DNA of 64,000 nt from Bacillus sp. SKDU12 (GCF_010093085.1 NZ_MSRC01000006.1:225555-289554), one strand, 5' to 3'; numbered from the stretch's first letter, positions 21,905-30,525 are shown. A program made the numbers and translations. Notes: a model not told the origin generated them from the letters alone.

Positions 21905-22096
21905 GTCAGGTGTAAGCAGGGAGGGCAAGCATCTGAGCAGACTTTCACGGGATGTGATGACGGAGATGTTTGGGCAGGACGCCTAAGGAGTGAGCGGATG
22001 TTCTTTTCGTCATTCGTGAGCACCGACGCATAGGGCTGACAACGAATGCGAAGGTTTGTCGACATGCAGAAACCCGCCTATATAGGCGGGTTTTGA
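21905..22096. repeat. GC-rich structured intergenic element ending in a terminator-like hairpin
   Basis: About 190 bases lack a convincing ORF but contain nested inverted repeats: CATCT...AGATG with an inner TCAC/GTGA hairpin (about 21930-21970), CATTCGT...ACGAATG (about 22012-22049), and a perfect AACCCGCC/GGCGGGTT stem (about 22072-22094). Base composition is clearly richer in G+C than the flanks. It may belong to the family of roughly 190-bp intergenic repeats reported for the B. subtilis genome, or be a noncoding RNA on the plus strand. The last hairpin also serves to terminate yhcX. Confidence 0.5.
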
Positions 22097-22098
22097 GA

Positions 22099-23640
22099 TT
22101 ATTTTTTATATTGAATATGATAAATATCACGCCGTCTGTCTTTTAGCTGACGTACTGTACCGTTTTGGCGCTGTCTTCTGAGAATTTCCAGGTCAACATC
22201 GCCGATAACGACCATTTCGATATTTGGGTTTGTTTCACCGACAATGCCGTCTCTGGCAAACTCAAAATCAGATGGTGCAAAGATGCCTGACTGAGCGTAT
22301 TGGATATCCATATTTTCCGTTTGCGGAAGGTTTCCAACCGTTCCCGAGATAACCGTATAAATTTGATTTTCAACCGCTCTTGCCTGTGAACAATATCTGA
22401 CACGCAGATAGCCTTGGCGGTCTTCTGTACAAAATGGTGTAAAAATGATTTTTGCACCTTTATCCGCTGCAATCCGGGCAAGCTCAGGAAATTCAATATC
22501 ATAACAGACTTGAATTGCGATTTTCCCGCAATCCGTATCAAACACGCGTACCTGGTCTCCGGCACTGATTCCCCACCATTTGCGTTCATTCGGCGTAATA
22601 TGCAGTTTATATTGCTTCTCGATTGTTCCATCCCGTCTGAACAGGTATGCGATATTGTAAATCTTGCCTTCCTCTTCGACGAAATGAGATCCGCCAACAA
22701 TGTTGACGTTATACTTCACAGCCAAATCAGTAAATAGGCTGATGTAATCTTCTGTATACTCGGTAATTCTCTGTATCGCCAAGCTCGGCGACCGCTCCTC
22801 AAGGAATGACATGAGCTGGGTTGTGAAAATTTCCGGAAATACCGCAAAGTCAGATCTTGCGTCAGAAGCGACATCAACATAGTATTCTACTTGATTTGCA
22901 AATTCCTCAAGGGAATAAATTCTCTTCATTTCATATTGAATCACACAAATTCTCACAGGGAACGCCGATTTATAATAGCGCTTTGTCTGCTTCGGAAGAT
23001 AATCGACATTATTCCATTCCATCAGCGTTGCATATTTGATCGAAGCTGTATCATCCGGAAGATAATTCGGGTTAATCCTCATAAGAGTAAAGCCGTTCAT
23101 TAATTGAAAAGAAAGGACCGGATCGTAAATTTGGTGGCGTGTCACCTGTTCAACATACGCTCGCGCAGTCATTTCCTCAGCATATTTATGATAGTTCGGA
23201 ATTCGCCCGCCTATGATGATGCTTTTCAGATTTAAGCGTCTGGCCAAATCCTTTCTCGCCTCATATAAACGGTGGCCGATCTTCATTCGTCTGTATTTCG
23301 GATCCACCATGACCTCAATTCCGTACATATTTAAGCCATCCGGATTATGGTTGGTGATATATCCATCATCTGTAATGTCCTGCCACGTATGGCGATCATC
23401 ATATTCATCAAAATTAATTAGGAGACTTGAGCACGAACCGATAATTTCACCTTCAAATTCTGCACAAAACTGCCCTTCGGGAAAATGCTCCAAATGGCTG
23501 ATTAAATGCTCCCGCTTCCAGGGCTCCATTCCCGGAAAGCAGTCCTTTTGAAGATCGATAATCTTGTCGATGTCTTTTTCTTCGATATTGCGGATGACCA
23601 TTTTCTTTTCAAAACGGGTCAAATCTAATTTCTCAGACAA
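22099..23640 (-). CDS. yhcX: Fused GNAT acetyltransferase / nitrilase-family amidase YhcX
   Basis: A 513-residue two-domain protein. An N-terminal GNAT acetyltransferase (about 14-200, with MVDPKYRRMKIGHRLYEA as the acetyl-CoA loop) is joined to a C-terminal carbon-nitrogen hydrolase (about 225-500). The Glu-Lys-Cys triad appears as FPEIF, KLHITPNE and VCYDIEFPE. The start is a TTG behind AAAGGAG. The fusion is conserved in bacilli; the substrate is unknown. It sits just downstream of yhcW (16-base gap), probably in one transcript. Confidence 0.88.
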   Translation of the reverse strand: MSEKLDLTRFEKKMVIRNIEEKDIDKIIDLQKDCFPGMEPWKREHLISHLEHFPEGQFCAEFEGEIIGSCSSLLINFDEYDDRHTWQDITDDGYITNHNPDGLNMYGIEVMVDPKYRRMKIGHRLYEARKDLARRLNLKSIIIGGRIPNYHKYAEEMTARAYVEQVTRHQIYDPVLSFQLMNGFTLMRINPNYLPDDTASIKYATLMEWNNVDYLPKQTKRYYKSAFPVRICVIQYEMKRIYSLEEFANQVEYYVDVASDARSDFAVFPEIFTTQLMSFLEERSPSLAIQRITEYTEDYISLFTDLAVKYNVNIVGGSHFVEEEGKIYNIAYLFRRDGTIEKQYKLHITPNERKWWGISAGDQVRVFDTDCGKIAIQVCYDIEFPELARIAADKGAKIIFTPFCTEDRQGYLRVRYCSQARAVENQIYTVISGTVGNLPQTENMDIQYAQSGIFAPSDFEFARDGIVGETNPNIEMVVIGDVDLEILRRQRQNGTVRQLKDRRRDIYHIQYKK

Positions 23641-23655
23641 TCTACTCGCTCCTTT

Positions 23656-24318
23656 CTAGTGTTGTGTGTTCAGCTGATCAAGCAATAGGGCGAGCTCCAT
23701 CTCTGCCATTGATTCAAGCCTGTGATCATACTTTTCAAACAGTAAGGCGCCCGTCACTTTATTCGGGACAATCACACACTTCATGCCTGCTCTTTTCGCA
23801 GCAATTGACCCATTCACAGAATCCTCAAATGCAAGACATTCCGATGGCGATATCCCAAGGTTTTTTGCCGCCAATAAATAAAGTTCAGGATTCGGCTTCA
23901 CTTCTTCTACATCATCTGCCGTTTGGATGACCTCAAAATGATCAAACAGGCCGAGTTGCTTCAAATGACCCGACACCCACTTATAATCGGAGCTCGAAGC
24001 AAGGCCCACTTTTAAACCTAAATCCTTTGCCGCATTCAAATACGCTTCAACACCAGGTCTTGCTTTTTCCTTTTCCATGCGTTTCGCAAAGCGTTCTCTT
24101 CTCAATGCTGTCAGTTCTTCATGGTTCAGCTTTTCGCCGATCTGCTCTTCTAAATATTCAAAAGGCCGGAAGCCCGCGGCTGTTCCGATCACTTTTCCCC
24201 AAACAGACATAGGAAGGGCTGAGCCATGCTCCTCAAATATTTCCTGAAGGACTTCATATTCGTGTGTTTCTGTATCTAGAATCAGTCCGTCAAAATCAAA
24301 AATTAACGCTTTAATCAC
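23656..24318 (-). CDS. yhcW: HAD-superfamily phosphatase YhcW
   Basis: A 220-residue HAD hydrolase of the beta-phosphoglucomutase-like subgroup. Motif I is FDFDGLILDTE at the N-terminus, motif II LASSSD, motif III the Lys in KPNPELY, and motif IV FEDSVNG. The GTG at 24318 with AAAGGAG nine bases upstream is preferred to a longer frame. It probably dephosphorylates a small sugar phosphate. It is the upstream partner of yhcX. Confidence 0.88.
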   Translation of the reverse strand: MIKALIFDFDGLILDTETHEYEVLQEIFEEHGSALPMSVWGKVIGTAAGFRPFEYLEEQIGEKLNHEELTALRRERFAKRMEKEKARPGVEAYLNAAKDLGLKVGLASSSDYKWVSGHLKQLGLFDHFEVIQTADDVEEVKPNPELYLLAAKNLGISPSECLAFEDSVNGSIAAKRAGMKCVIVPNKVTGALLFEKYDHRLESMAEMELALLLDQLNTQH

Positions 24319-24410
24319 TGCGTACAACTCCTTTAGTCCGAATTGGAACATATGTATACACTCACTATACCCCGAAACATGTCAGCTTTCAAAAAGGAAG
24401 GTTTATGTGA

Positions 24411-24442
24411 AGAAAGAGCCTGCACACCGCAAGCTCTTTCAT
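24411..24442 (-). terminator. Terminator of yhcV
   Basis: Stem GAAAGAGC...GCTCTTTC immediately past the yhcV stop. Confidence 0.65.
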
Positions 24443-24443
24443 A

Positions 24444-24866
24444 TTAATGAATGTTTTGATGAGAAATGTTTGTCAGCGCTTCTCCCGCAGACTCGTTCGC
24501 CATCTGATTGACTGCCAGGTCTCCAAGCGCAACGATCCCGACTAGATTGTTTTGATCTACAATAGGAAGGCGGCGGATTTGGTGCTGGGCCATCAGCTGC
24601 GACGCGTCTTCCAGACTCATATGAGGATTTCCCGATACGAGCTCTGTTGACATCACTTCTGAAACGGGTGTCTGGCCATCTCGGCCTTGAGCTGTAGTTC
24701 TTAATGCAATGTCACGGTCGGTCAGCATTCCTTTTAAAACACCTTGCTCTACAACGGGAATCGCCCCGACGTTATGCTGTTTCATGAGAGAAGCCGCTTC
24801 TTGAATCGTTTGATTCGGAGAAACGGTTGCCACCTGCGTTGTCATTGTATTTCTTACTGAACTCAT
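24444..24866 (-). CDS. yhcV: CBS-domain protein YhcV
   Basis: A 140-residue protein made of two CBS domains (about 8-62 and 72-128), with the signatures VGAIPVVEQGVLKGMLTDRD and IRRLPIVDQNNLVGIVALGD. Stand-alone CBS pairs bind adenine nucleotides and often act as energy or stress sensors. The ATG at 24866 is chosen because AAAGGGGTG lies upstream. The partner is unknown. Confidence 0.87.
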   Translation of the reverse strand: MSSVRNTMTTQVATVSPNQTIQEAASLMKQHNVGAIPVVEQGVLKGMLTDRDIALRTTAQGRDGQTPVSEVMSTELVSGNPHMSLEDASQLMAQHQIRRLPIVDQNNLVGIVALGDLAVNQMANESAGEALTNISHQNIH

Positions 24867-24960
24867 TATGAGCACCCCTTTCAAACATTAGTATGTGCAG
24901 ACACGCACTGATTAAAAAGGAAGTTAGAGGAAAGGTTTTATGATATGATTTCTTTGATAC

Positions 24961-24994
24961 AAAAAAAGAGCTTTTCTGAAAAGGAAAAGCTCCT
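24961..24994 (-). terminator. Terminator of yhcU
   Basis: Stem GAGCTTTTC...GAAAAGCTC (24968-24976 with 24984-24992), followed on the minus strand by seven T. Confidence 0.85.
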
Positions 24995-25008
24995 GCTTCC
25001 TGGTTATA

Positions 25009-25377
25009 TCAGCCTTCTATGACCAAAAAAGCTTTGTTCGTCTTCGTTTGAAAGTCTGAAAAAGCAAACGGAAAATAAATCCCAAAATCATTCAGCATCT
25101 TGCTGTTTTTTTCAAAAATCGCCTGACCACTCAAATCATCGTGCGGGGAAGGCTTTGTCAGGATAATATGTATCATCTGCAGACAAGCCATAATTTGAAA
25201 TGCTTCTTTTAATGTTCCTTGGTAATAATGGTTATTTAAAGACAGAACGCCTTTCTTTTTAAAGCGCTGAATGTCCAGTTCGGAGAAATAGAGAGGAAAT
25301 ACATCATGGATCAGCTCCAATGACAGCTCCTTAATAAAGCTCTCCTGTTCTGCAGTTGCTGCGTTCACAATTCTCAC
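25009..25377 (-). CDS. yhcU: Conserved Bacillus protein YhcU of unknown function
   Basis: About 122 residues, without signal or membrane helix. The GTG at 25377 is preferred because AAAGGTGAT lies seven bases upstream; a GTG at 25386 (125 residues) would overlap it. It is identified by position between yhcV and yhcT. It is divergent from yhcT. Confidence 0.7.
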   Translation of the reverse strand: MRIVNAATAEQESFIKELSLELIHDVFPLYFSELDIQRFKKKGVLSLNNHYYQGTLKEAFQIMACLQMIHIILTKPSPHDDLSGQAIFEKNSKMLNDFGIYFPFAFSDFQTKTNKAFLVIEG

Positions 25378-25507
25378 GTCAATCACCTTTCTTGCCTTCG
25401 AATGTTCTAAGTCTTAATCAAGAATAGCACAGAAAAAAACATGAAAGCTAAGGTAAGTGTTTCCTATGCGAAACTGCAGCCTTCCGCTTGGAAAAGGAGC
25501 CATTTAC

Positions 25508-26416
25508 ATGAAACAAAAAGACAGAGGGCTTGAGCTCCTCATCAATGAGAAACAGGAAGGCCAATGGCTGTTTTCTGTACTGAAAACAGTACTTAAAGCC
25601 TCCAAACCCGTAATTCAAGACTGGATGTCCTATCATCAGATCAAGGTTAATCACGAAGCAGTCATAAATAATGTAATCGTAAAAAAAGGCGACCGCGTGT
25701 TCATTGATCTTCAGGAAAATGAAGAATCCTCCGTCGTCCCGGAGTATGGAGAGCTTGATGTTTTATTTGAGGACAATCATATGCTTATCGTTAATAAACC
25801 TGCGGGCATAGCGACACATCCGAATGAAGACGGCCAAACCGGCACACTGGCTAATTTAATCGCATACCATTATCAGGTGAATGGCGAAATATGCAAAGTG
25901 CGCCACGTGCATCGTCTTGACCAGGATACATCTGGCGCAATCGTTTTTGCCAAGCATCGTTTGGCACACGCCATCCTTGATCAGCAGTTAGAGAAAAAGA
26001 CGCTGAAACGCACATATACCGCCATCGCTGAAGGAAAATTAAAGACAAAGAAAGGAACAATTGATTCACCGATTGGCAAAGACAGATCACATCCGACAAG
26101 ACGCCGTGTTTCACTGGGCGGGCAAACAGCCGTCACTCATTATAGTGTGATTGCAAGCAATGCAAAAGAGCGGCTGTCGCTCGTGGAACTGGAGCTGGAA
26201 ACCGGCAGAACACACCAAATTCGTGTTCATATGGCAAGCATCGGCCATCCGCTTACAGGAGATGTGCTTTACGGAGGCGGAAGCAAACTGCTCAACAGAC
26301 AAGCGCTCCACGCCAAACAGGTACAAGCCCTTCACCCGATAACGGGCGAGCTGATTGTTGCCGAAGCTCCTTTCCCAGCTGATTTCGAAAATCTTCGCCA
26401 TATATATTTTTCATAA
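25508..26416 (+). CDS. yhcT: RluA-family pseudouridine synthase YhcT
   Basis: 302 residues from the ATG at 25508, preceded by AAAAGGAG. It has an N-terminal S4-like RNA-binding segment (about 15-75) and then the catalytic domain with VNKPAGIATHP and HRLDQDTSG, whose Asp is the active-site nucleophile. LETGRTHQIRVHMASIGHPL is also typical of RluA/RluD enzymes. It should isomerise uridines in rRNA or tRNA. The exact target is unknown. Confidence 0.9.
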   Translation: MKQKDRGLELLINEKQEGQWLFSVLKTVLKASKPVIQDWMSYHQIKVNHEAVINNVIVKKGDRVFIDLQENEESSVVPEYGELDVLFEDNHMLIVNKPAGIATHPNEDGQTGTLANLIAYHYQVNGEICKVRHVHRLDQDTSGAIVFAKHRLAHAILDQQLEKKTLKRTYTAIAEGKLKTKKGTIDSPIGKDRSHPTRRRVSLGGQTAVTHYSVIASNAKERLSLVELELETGRTHQIRVHMASIGHPLTGDVLYGGGSKLLNRQALHAKQVQALHPITGELIVAEAPFPADFENLRHIYFS

Positions 26417-26417
26417 A

Positions 26418-26448
26418 GAAAAGCCGCAGGACTTGACTGCGGCTTTTT
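26418..26448. terminator. Bidirectional terminator between yhcT and yhcS
   Basis: Perfect stem AAAGCCGCAG/CTGCGGCTTT with T-rich ends on both strands, between convergent genes. Confidence 0.88.
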
Positions 26449-27043
26449 AAATGATTCGTTTTCCATATATAATATAACGCTTCGGAGCATTTCCGACGTA
26501 TGAAAACGGATAGCAGGTCGTCAGAATGAGCTCTTCCTTTTCATGCTGAAGTGTAATAATGGATGTATCATCCTTATCGACAATTTTTGTTTTTACAATT
26601 TCATACGTGAAAAGTCCATATGACAAAAGAATCCGAACCCGGTCTCCTTTTTCAAGCTCTCCTGTCTGGCGAAACACGGTATCGCGGTGGCCAGACAGCA
26701 CAATTTGCCCGTTTTCATCAGGATAATAGCTGTCTTTATAATGCCCGACCCCTTTTTCTAGATCATCCGCAGCTGTGCCCTCGACGATAGGAAGCTCTGC
26801 ATTGATTTTCGGTATTTCCAAAATACCGCTCGCTTTTCCATTTTCCGGCTTAAATGATGCTTTTTTCTTTGTCTCATCTGCGCTCTGGTTTGTACTAGAA
26901 GCTTTCACCGGTTTTGCAGCCGCCAGTTTGGCTTCTTTTAACGTCTGTTCGGTTTTTATATTCGTATCAATTAATATAAAGCCCCCATAAGCTGTGATCA
27001 CAAGACCGGCTGCAATAACAACGAGTGGAATAACCTTTTTCAT
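26447..27043 (-). CDS. yhcS: Class D sortase YhcS (SrtD)
   Basis: A 198-residue sortase. A single N-terminal membrane helix (VIPLVVIAAGLVITAYGGF) is followed by a linker and the sortase barrel. Catalytic His is in LSGHRDTVF, Cys in LILTTCYPF and Arg in APKRYIIYGKR. It would anchor surface proteins bearing LPDT(A/S)-like signals. In B. subtilis its substrates are YhcR, encoded just upstream, and YfkN. Here the upstream gene is a wreck whose stop codon overlaps this ATG at 27043 (ATGA), so the sortase has lost its local substrate. Confidence 0.9.
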   Translation of the reverse strand: MKKVIPLVVIAAGLVITAYGGFILIDTNIKTEQTLKEAKLAAAKPVKASSTNQSADETKKKASFKPENGKASGILEIPKINAELPIVEGTAADDLEKGVGHYKDSYYPDENGQIVLSGHRDTVFRQTGELEKGDRVRILLSYGLFTYEIVKTKIVDKDDTSIITLQHEKEELILTTCYPFSYVGNAPKRYIIYGKRII

Positions 27044-27480
27044 GTTTTGGAGGCGCTCCTTTTTCTTCTGGCATCTAGATAGGTTCCGGACAAAAGCAGC
27101 AGATGTATCCCGAAGCTGGCCAGACTTGCTTTTTGCAGTCAAGGCACTGGGCTGAGCTTGCCGACAGTTTCAGCATGTTTCATTACTCGGTATTTTACCT
27201 AATCTCAACAGCTGCCATCCAGTTTCTATTTTTCTTTGACCGCCAACACCATTTACTCGTTCACTTCATTCCCATTTTGATCGCTGACATATACGCCTTA
27301 ATATCTTTTTTCTTCAGCCTCTCTGTAGACGCGGCCATTCTAGCAGCAGACTGTGTGGGAAATCCCCCTGATTAAACCATATATCCGGTGTCATATGACG
27401 GTAAGAAGGCGCTGTTAAAGGGTTTATTTTACAATCGAGCAGTTCGTCTTATCTGCTTGTAGCTTTTTGATAATCTCCGC
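27040..27480 (-). pseudogene. Decayed 3' end of a sortase-anchored surface protein (yhcR-like)
   Basis: On the minus strand one frame interrupted by stops reads NGRVYREAEEKRY, stop, GVYVSDQNGNEVNE, stop, and further on ends GIHLLLLSGTYLDARRKRSA-SKT, stop. This is the look of an extracellular repeat domain followed by a hydrophobic segment and basic tail of a cell-wall sorting signal. The final TGA overlaps the yhcS start as ATGA, so gene coupling is preserved. About ten in-frame stops and several frame changes show that it is dead. Traces fade above about 27480. Homology to YhcR is inferred from position and coupling. Confidence 0.65.
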
Positions 27481-27674
27481 TATTTAAGCTTCTCAGCAGT
27501 TCATCCGTACCCTCCTAGGCTTCTCAGACATCAAATCCGAGATCCTCATGATTACAACGACTTTATCTGTTTACCATTTCGACAGACAGCATACAATTCC
27601 TTTTAGTCTTCTGCATAAAACGCGGCAGACTAGCACAAAATACAGTCTGATTTGAAAAAAAGGAGGAATTCGGT

Positions 27675-28331
27675 TTGGATCAGCTCAATCACCAGCAGCA
27701 ATCCCAACAAATGAACAAAGGCATCCCTGGCAAGCCGCATAAAAACCACGGCGGCCATGAAATGTTTGATATGCATGAGGTGCTTTCCGGAACACTAACT
27801 GTGCTTGATCAGTTTACGATGCTGAAACAATTTTGTAAGGATCAGGAATTGCTAAACATTCTTGATCGTCAGCACCAATTCATAACGTCTCAATATAACT
27901 TAACTGCAGAATGCTTCAAAACAGGAAGCGAACCTTCACAAAAAACAGCAACGTACATGATGAAGGAAGACAACCAGACTGTATATGGCATGCAGCCGTC
28001 ACAGCCTAAAAAACCGGTTCAATCTTTGAATGAGATTGATGACAGCATCATCAGCCGACAAATGCTTTGTGCGGTAAAAGCACAGGCTTCGGCGTTGACG
28101 ATGGCCTCTTTGGAAATGACAAACCCTGCCGTTAGACGCGTACTGTCAGCGCAGATTCAGCAGTATGTTGAAATGGCCTTTGAAATTTTCCTATACCAAA
28201 ACAAGCACGGCTATTACCAAGTACCTCAGCTAGATGCGCAGGATATGGGACAACTGAGAAATGCATTTGCCCCAGCACAAGGGCAAATGCCTCCAACTCA
28301 AGGCGGTATGGGCCAGCAAGGACTGCATTAA
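27675..28331 (+). CDS. yhcQ: Spore coat CotF-like protein YhcQ
   Basis: A 218-residue Gln/His-rich protein. The central helical region (LLNILDRQHQFITSQYNLTAECF and beyond) is of the coat protein F type, between low-complexity Gln-rich ends. AAAGGAGG at 27659-27666 supports the TTG start at 27675. In B. subtilis YhcQ is a late forespore (SigG) product found in spores. Transcription converges with a metalloprotease-like gene whose frame runs antisense into it. Confidence 0.83.
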   Translation: MDQLNHQQQSQQMNKGIPGKPHKNHGGHEMFDMHEVLSGTLTVLDQFTMLKQFCKDQELLNILDRQHQFITSQYNLTAECFKTGSEPSQKTATYMMKEDNQTVYGMQPSQPKKPVQSLNEIDDSIISRQMLCAVKAQASALTMASLEMTNPAVRRVLSAQIQQYVEMAFEIFLYQNKHGYYQVPQLDAQDMGQLRNAFAPAQGQMPPTQGGMGQQGLH

Positions 28332-29232
28332 TAAAAAAAGGCATTGGGTAGATACTATCCAATGCCACACTGTTTTTTTCATATATTTTCTTAAAATCTT
28401 TTTCAAACTGATCCAGACTTTCATTTGTTGCCGATTGAAATCCTTTTTTAAAGTCCCCTTTTTTGGCTGTTTCTTCTATCATTTCTAAAATAATGTCTTT
28501 CCCGTATTTATCCGTTAGCTCATTGATCATATAAAAGCTTTGCAAATAGACATCAGTGTCATATTCGATTCTGGCTTTTTGCCAATCTTGATCTGTCTGT
28601 AAACGGTCAAAGGGCACGACAGAAAACGTGATCGCATCTATGAGCAATTCATAATTCCCCATCCACTCGCTTAACCCTTCATGAAACCATAATGGAAACT
28701 CATTAGGATCTGCTTTAAGTTCCTTCAATTTCTGGTGAAACGCATGGTGCGTGTATTCATGTATCAACAACCGCTGGTACAAATAAACCGCTATCTCGTC
28801 GCCTTCTAATAGTTTCATCTTCTCTTCAGGCAACAATCCAATCAACTGCTCCCGCTCAGAATAAAAACCGACAACATCCAGTAAACCTGAGTAACTTTCC
28901 ATCTGTTTTTCATTAGAAAAAAAAATAATATCAATAGGCTTTTGGTTCGAATATCCAATCATAATCTGATTAATACTGACCGCATATTCAAGTGTATCTT
29001 TTGTTAATGGCAATAAAGACTTTTCCTTAGCTGTGTAATAAATATCTGCCTGTTTGAATGACTCTTTCTTCATGTGCTTCGTCACTTGTTCTTTTGTTAT
29101 ACCAGATGCTTGCCCTGGCAAGGACAGTATATACATCGTGCTTGATACGATGGCCGAGCTAACAGCAAGCATCACAAGGACTCCGCACAGGAATAGAGCG
29201 GATGCCGCACGCTTTCCTATGCCATCCCGCAA
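28132..29232 (-). CDS. Membrane-anchored gluzincin-type metalloprotease homologue; frame overruns its terminator
   Basis: A long frame with one N-terminal membrane helix (ASALFLCGVLVMLAVSSAIV) and a likely extracytoplasmic domain. It contains HEYTHHAFH (HExxH zinc motif) and WFHEGLSEWMGNY (the third, glutamate ligand), as in peptidase MA-like proteins. It occupies the yhcO-yhcP position of B. subtilis. The last 75 or so residues lie past a strong terminator (28335-28380) and antisense to yhcQ, so they are unlikely to be native. Adding one base in the A-run near 28385 would put a stop right at the terminator. The true protein is probably about 290-300 residues. TTG start behind GGGAGG. Confidence 0.7.
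   Translation of the reverse strand: MRDGIGKRAASALFLCGVLVMLAVSSAIVSSTMYILSLPGQASGITKEQVTKHMKKESFKQADIYYTAKEKSLLPLTKDTLEYAVSINQIMIGYSNQKPIDIIFFSNEKQMESYSGLLDVVGFYSEREQLIGLLPEEKMKLLEGDEIAVYLYQRLLIHEYTHHAFHQKLKELKADPNEFPLWFHEGLSEWMGNYELLIDAITFSVVPFDRLQTDQDWQKARIEYDTDVYLQSFYMINELTDKYGKDIILEMIEETAKKGDFKKGFQSATNESLDQFEKDFKKIYEKNSVALDSIYPMPFFINAVLAGPYRLELEAFALVLGQMHFSVVPYPAHLAEVLGNSRACFGIGKFQRPFQHTAESALTVRV
28335..28380. terminator. Bidirectional terminator between yhcQ and the metalloprotease gene
   Basis: Stem GGCATTGG(G/A)TA...TATCCAATGCC with A7 on one side and T7 on the other. On the minus strand it falls inside the open frame of the neighbouring gene. Confidence 0.85.
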
Positions 29233-29316
29233 ACGTCTCCCTCCCTGAGCCGGTCCGTCTTGTATCTTTTATTCTTACTCTATGCAACCTGCGTTTGCGG
29301 TGTGTCATTAACGCAC

Positions 29317-29348
29317 AGAAAAAGCCGCACAAATGATGCGGCTTTTTT
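29317..29348 (-). terminator. Terminator of yhcN
   Basis: Stem AAAGCCGCA...TGCGGCTTT, just after the yhcN stop. Confidence 0.8.
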
Positions 29349-29351
29349 CAT

Positions 29352-29906
29352 TTATTCTGCGTTAGGAAATACACGCTGTACTGTTTGTGTAAATTCATCA
29401 AATAATCCGGCGATCGGGTCACCATTTTGAATACGCTTTCCATAACCTTGCATACGCTCTACAAAATCAGGGTTTGCTGAAACGTACACATTATCAATGT
29501 TTTTGTCAGTAGATCTCACCTTTTTCGCTACTTTTTTCTTCAGATCGTTTTCTACTGCGCCTTTATTACCGTTTGTTAAGACCACTGCGACGTATGCTTG
29601 CTGTCCGGCTACAATGACATTGGCATGCTTTACTTCTTTTAAGTCAGTTACTTTATCAGCTGCTTTATCAGCAACCGCAAGTTTCCGATCGTTATCATGA
29701 TTGTTATTGACATTATCATTCATATTATTGTCAACATTATCCCGGTTGTTTACATTGCGAAGATCATCATTGGCCGGATTTCGATAATTAACATTTCTTA
29801 CATCATTATTATCACGTTTGCCCTCACCTTGGTCGCCCATACTGCAGCCAGTCATAAGCAATGGAATAAGAAGCACAGACGCAAAAGCTTGTTTTTTTCC
29901 AAACAT
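29352..29906 (-). CDS. yhcN: Sporulation lipoprotein YhcN
   Basis: A 184-residue lipoprotein of the YhcN/YlaJ family. The signal peptide ends in a lipobox LMTGC, then comes an Asn/Asp-rich linker (about 35-75), then the conserved domain with DKVTDLKEVKHANVIV and NVYVSANPDFVERMQGY. In B. subtilis it is expressed in the forespore and found in the inner spore membrane. The ATG at 29906 follows AAAGGAGG. Confidence 0.88.
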   Translation of the reverse strand: MFGKKQAFASVLLIPLLMTGCSMGDQGEGKRDNNDVRNVNYRNPANDDLRNVNNRDNVDNNMNDNVNNNHDNDRKLAVADKAADKVTDLKEVKHANVIVAGQQAYVAVVLTNGNKGAVENDLKKKVAKKVRSTDKNIDNVYVSANPDFVERMQGYGKRIQNGDPIAGLFDEFTQTVQRVFPNAE

Positions 29907-30055
29907 GTGAATTCCTCCTTTATCACTTTACCTATAGGTTTTTCTAACTGGCTTTAATTATTCATGTAAATCTGAAGGAAATGCTTTCCCGGGAAATAGA
30001 ACGGTTAATTTGTCTAATGAGGGGGAAAATATGAGTACACTGCAAAGGAGGGATC

Positions 30056-30496
30056 ATGTTGTTCAACCAGCGAAAAGGAATCAGTCCCACAGCATTGATT
30101 ATAGGATCAACCGTGCTTATTGCTGCTTTATCACCTCAGATCCGCCAAAAAATCAGCGGATTTGTCACAGGACAAATGAACAGACGGAATTCTGAAAATA
30201 ACACGTTTGATGCTTCTAATGTAGGAAACATTGTCAAACAAGCATTTGGCGGCGGTGATAATCAGGACCGGTCGCATAATCAAAGCCAGCGGCAAAACGG
30301 CCGTCAGCACCAGCATGCCGGACAGCAGCAAACACAGCATCAGCATACACAGACACAATCAAGGCAAACTGAAACAGTCACGAAAAAAAGACAGCCGCAT
30401 TACGCTGAACCCATTCCATTTGAACAAAACGCCATGAATGTCATGGACGACAACACTATGATGGAAATGCTCGAAGACTTAGAACCCGGCCGTTAA
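30056..30496 (+). CDS. yhcM: Small membrane-anchored Gln/His-rich protein YhcM
   Basis: 146 residues. A short N-terminal hydrophobic segment (ALIIGSTVLIAALSP) is followed by a long polar region rich in Gln, His and Asn (about 70-110) and an acidic end (MDDNTMMEMLEDLEPGR). AAAGGAGGG sits directly upstream of the ATG. It is identified by gene order; the function is unknown, though the composition and neighbours suggest a sporulation-associated product. Confidence 0.75.
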   Translation: MLFNQRKGISPTALIIGSTVLIAALSPQIRQKISGFVTGQMNRRNSENNTFDASNVGNIVKQAFGGGDNQDRSHNQSQRQNGRQHQHAGQQQTQHQHTQTQSRQTETVTKKRQPHYAEPIPFEQNAMNVMDDNTMMEMLEDLEPGR

Positions 30497-30525
30497 AACG
30501 TGATAATAATGATATTGAATTTTTC

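Noticed and set aside
21701..21928. 75-residue ORF upstream of glpP
   Set aside because: The frame overlaps the glpP promoter, lacks a ribosome site and has no recognisable relatives.
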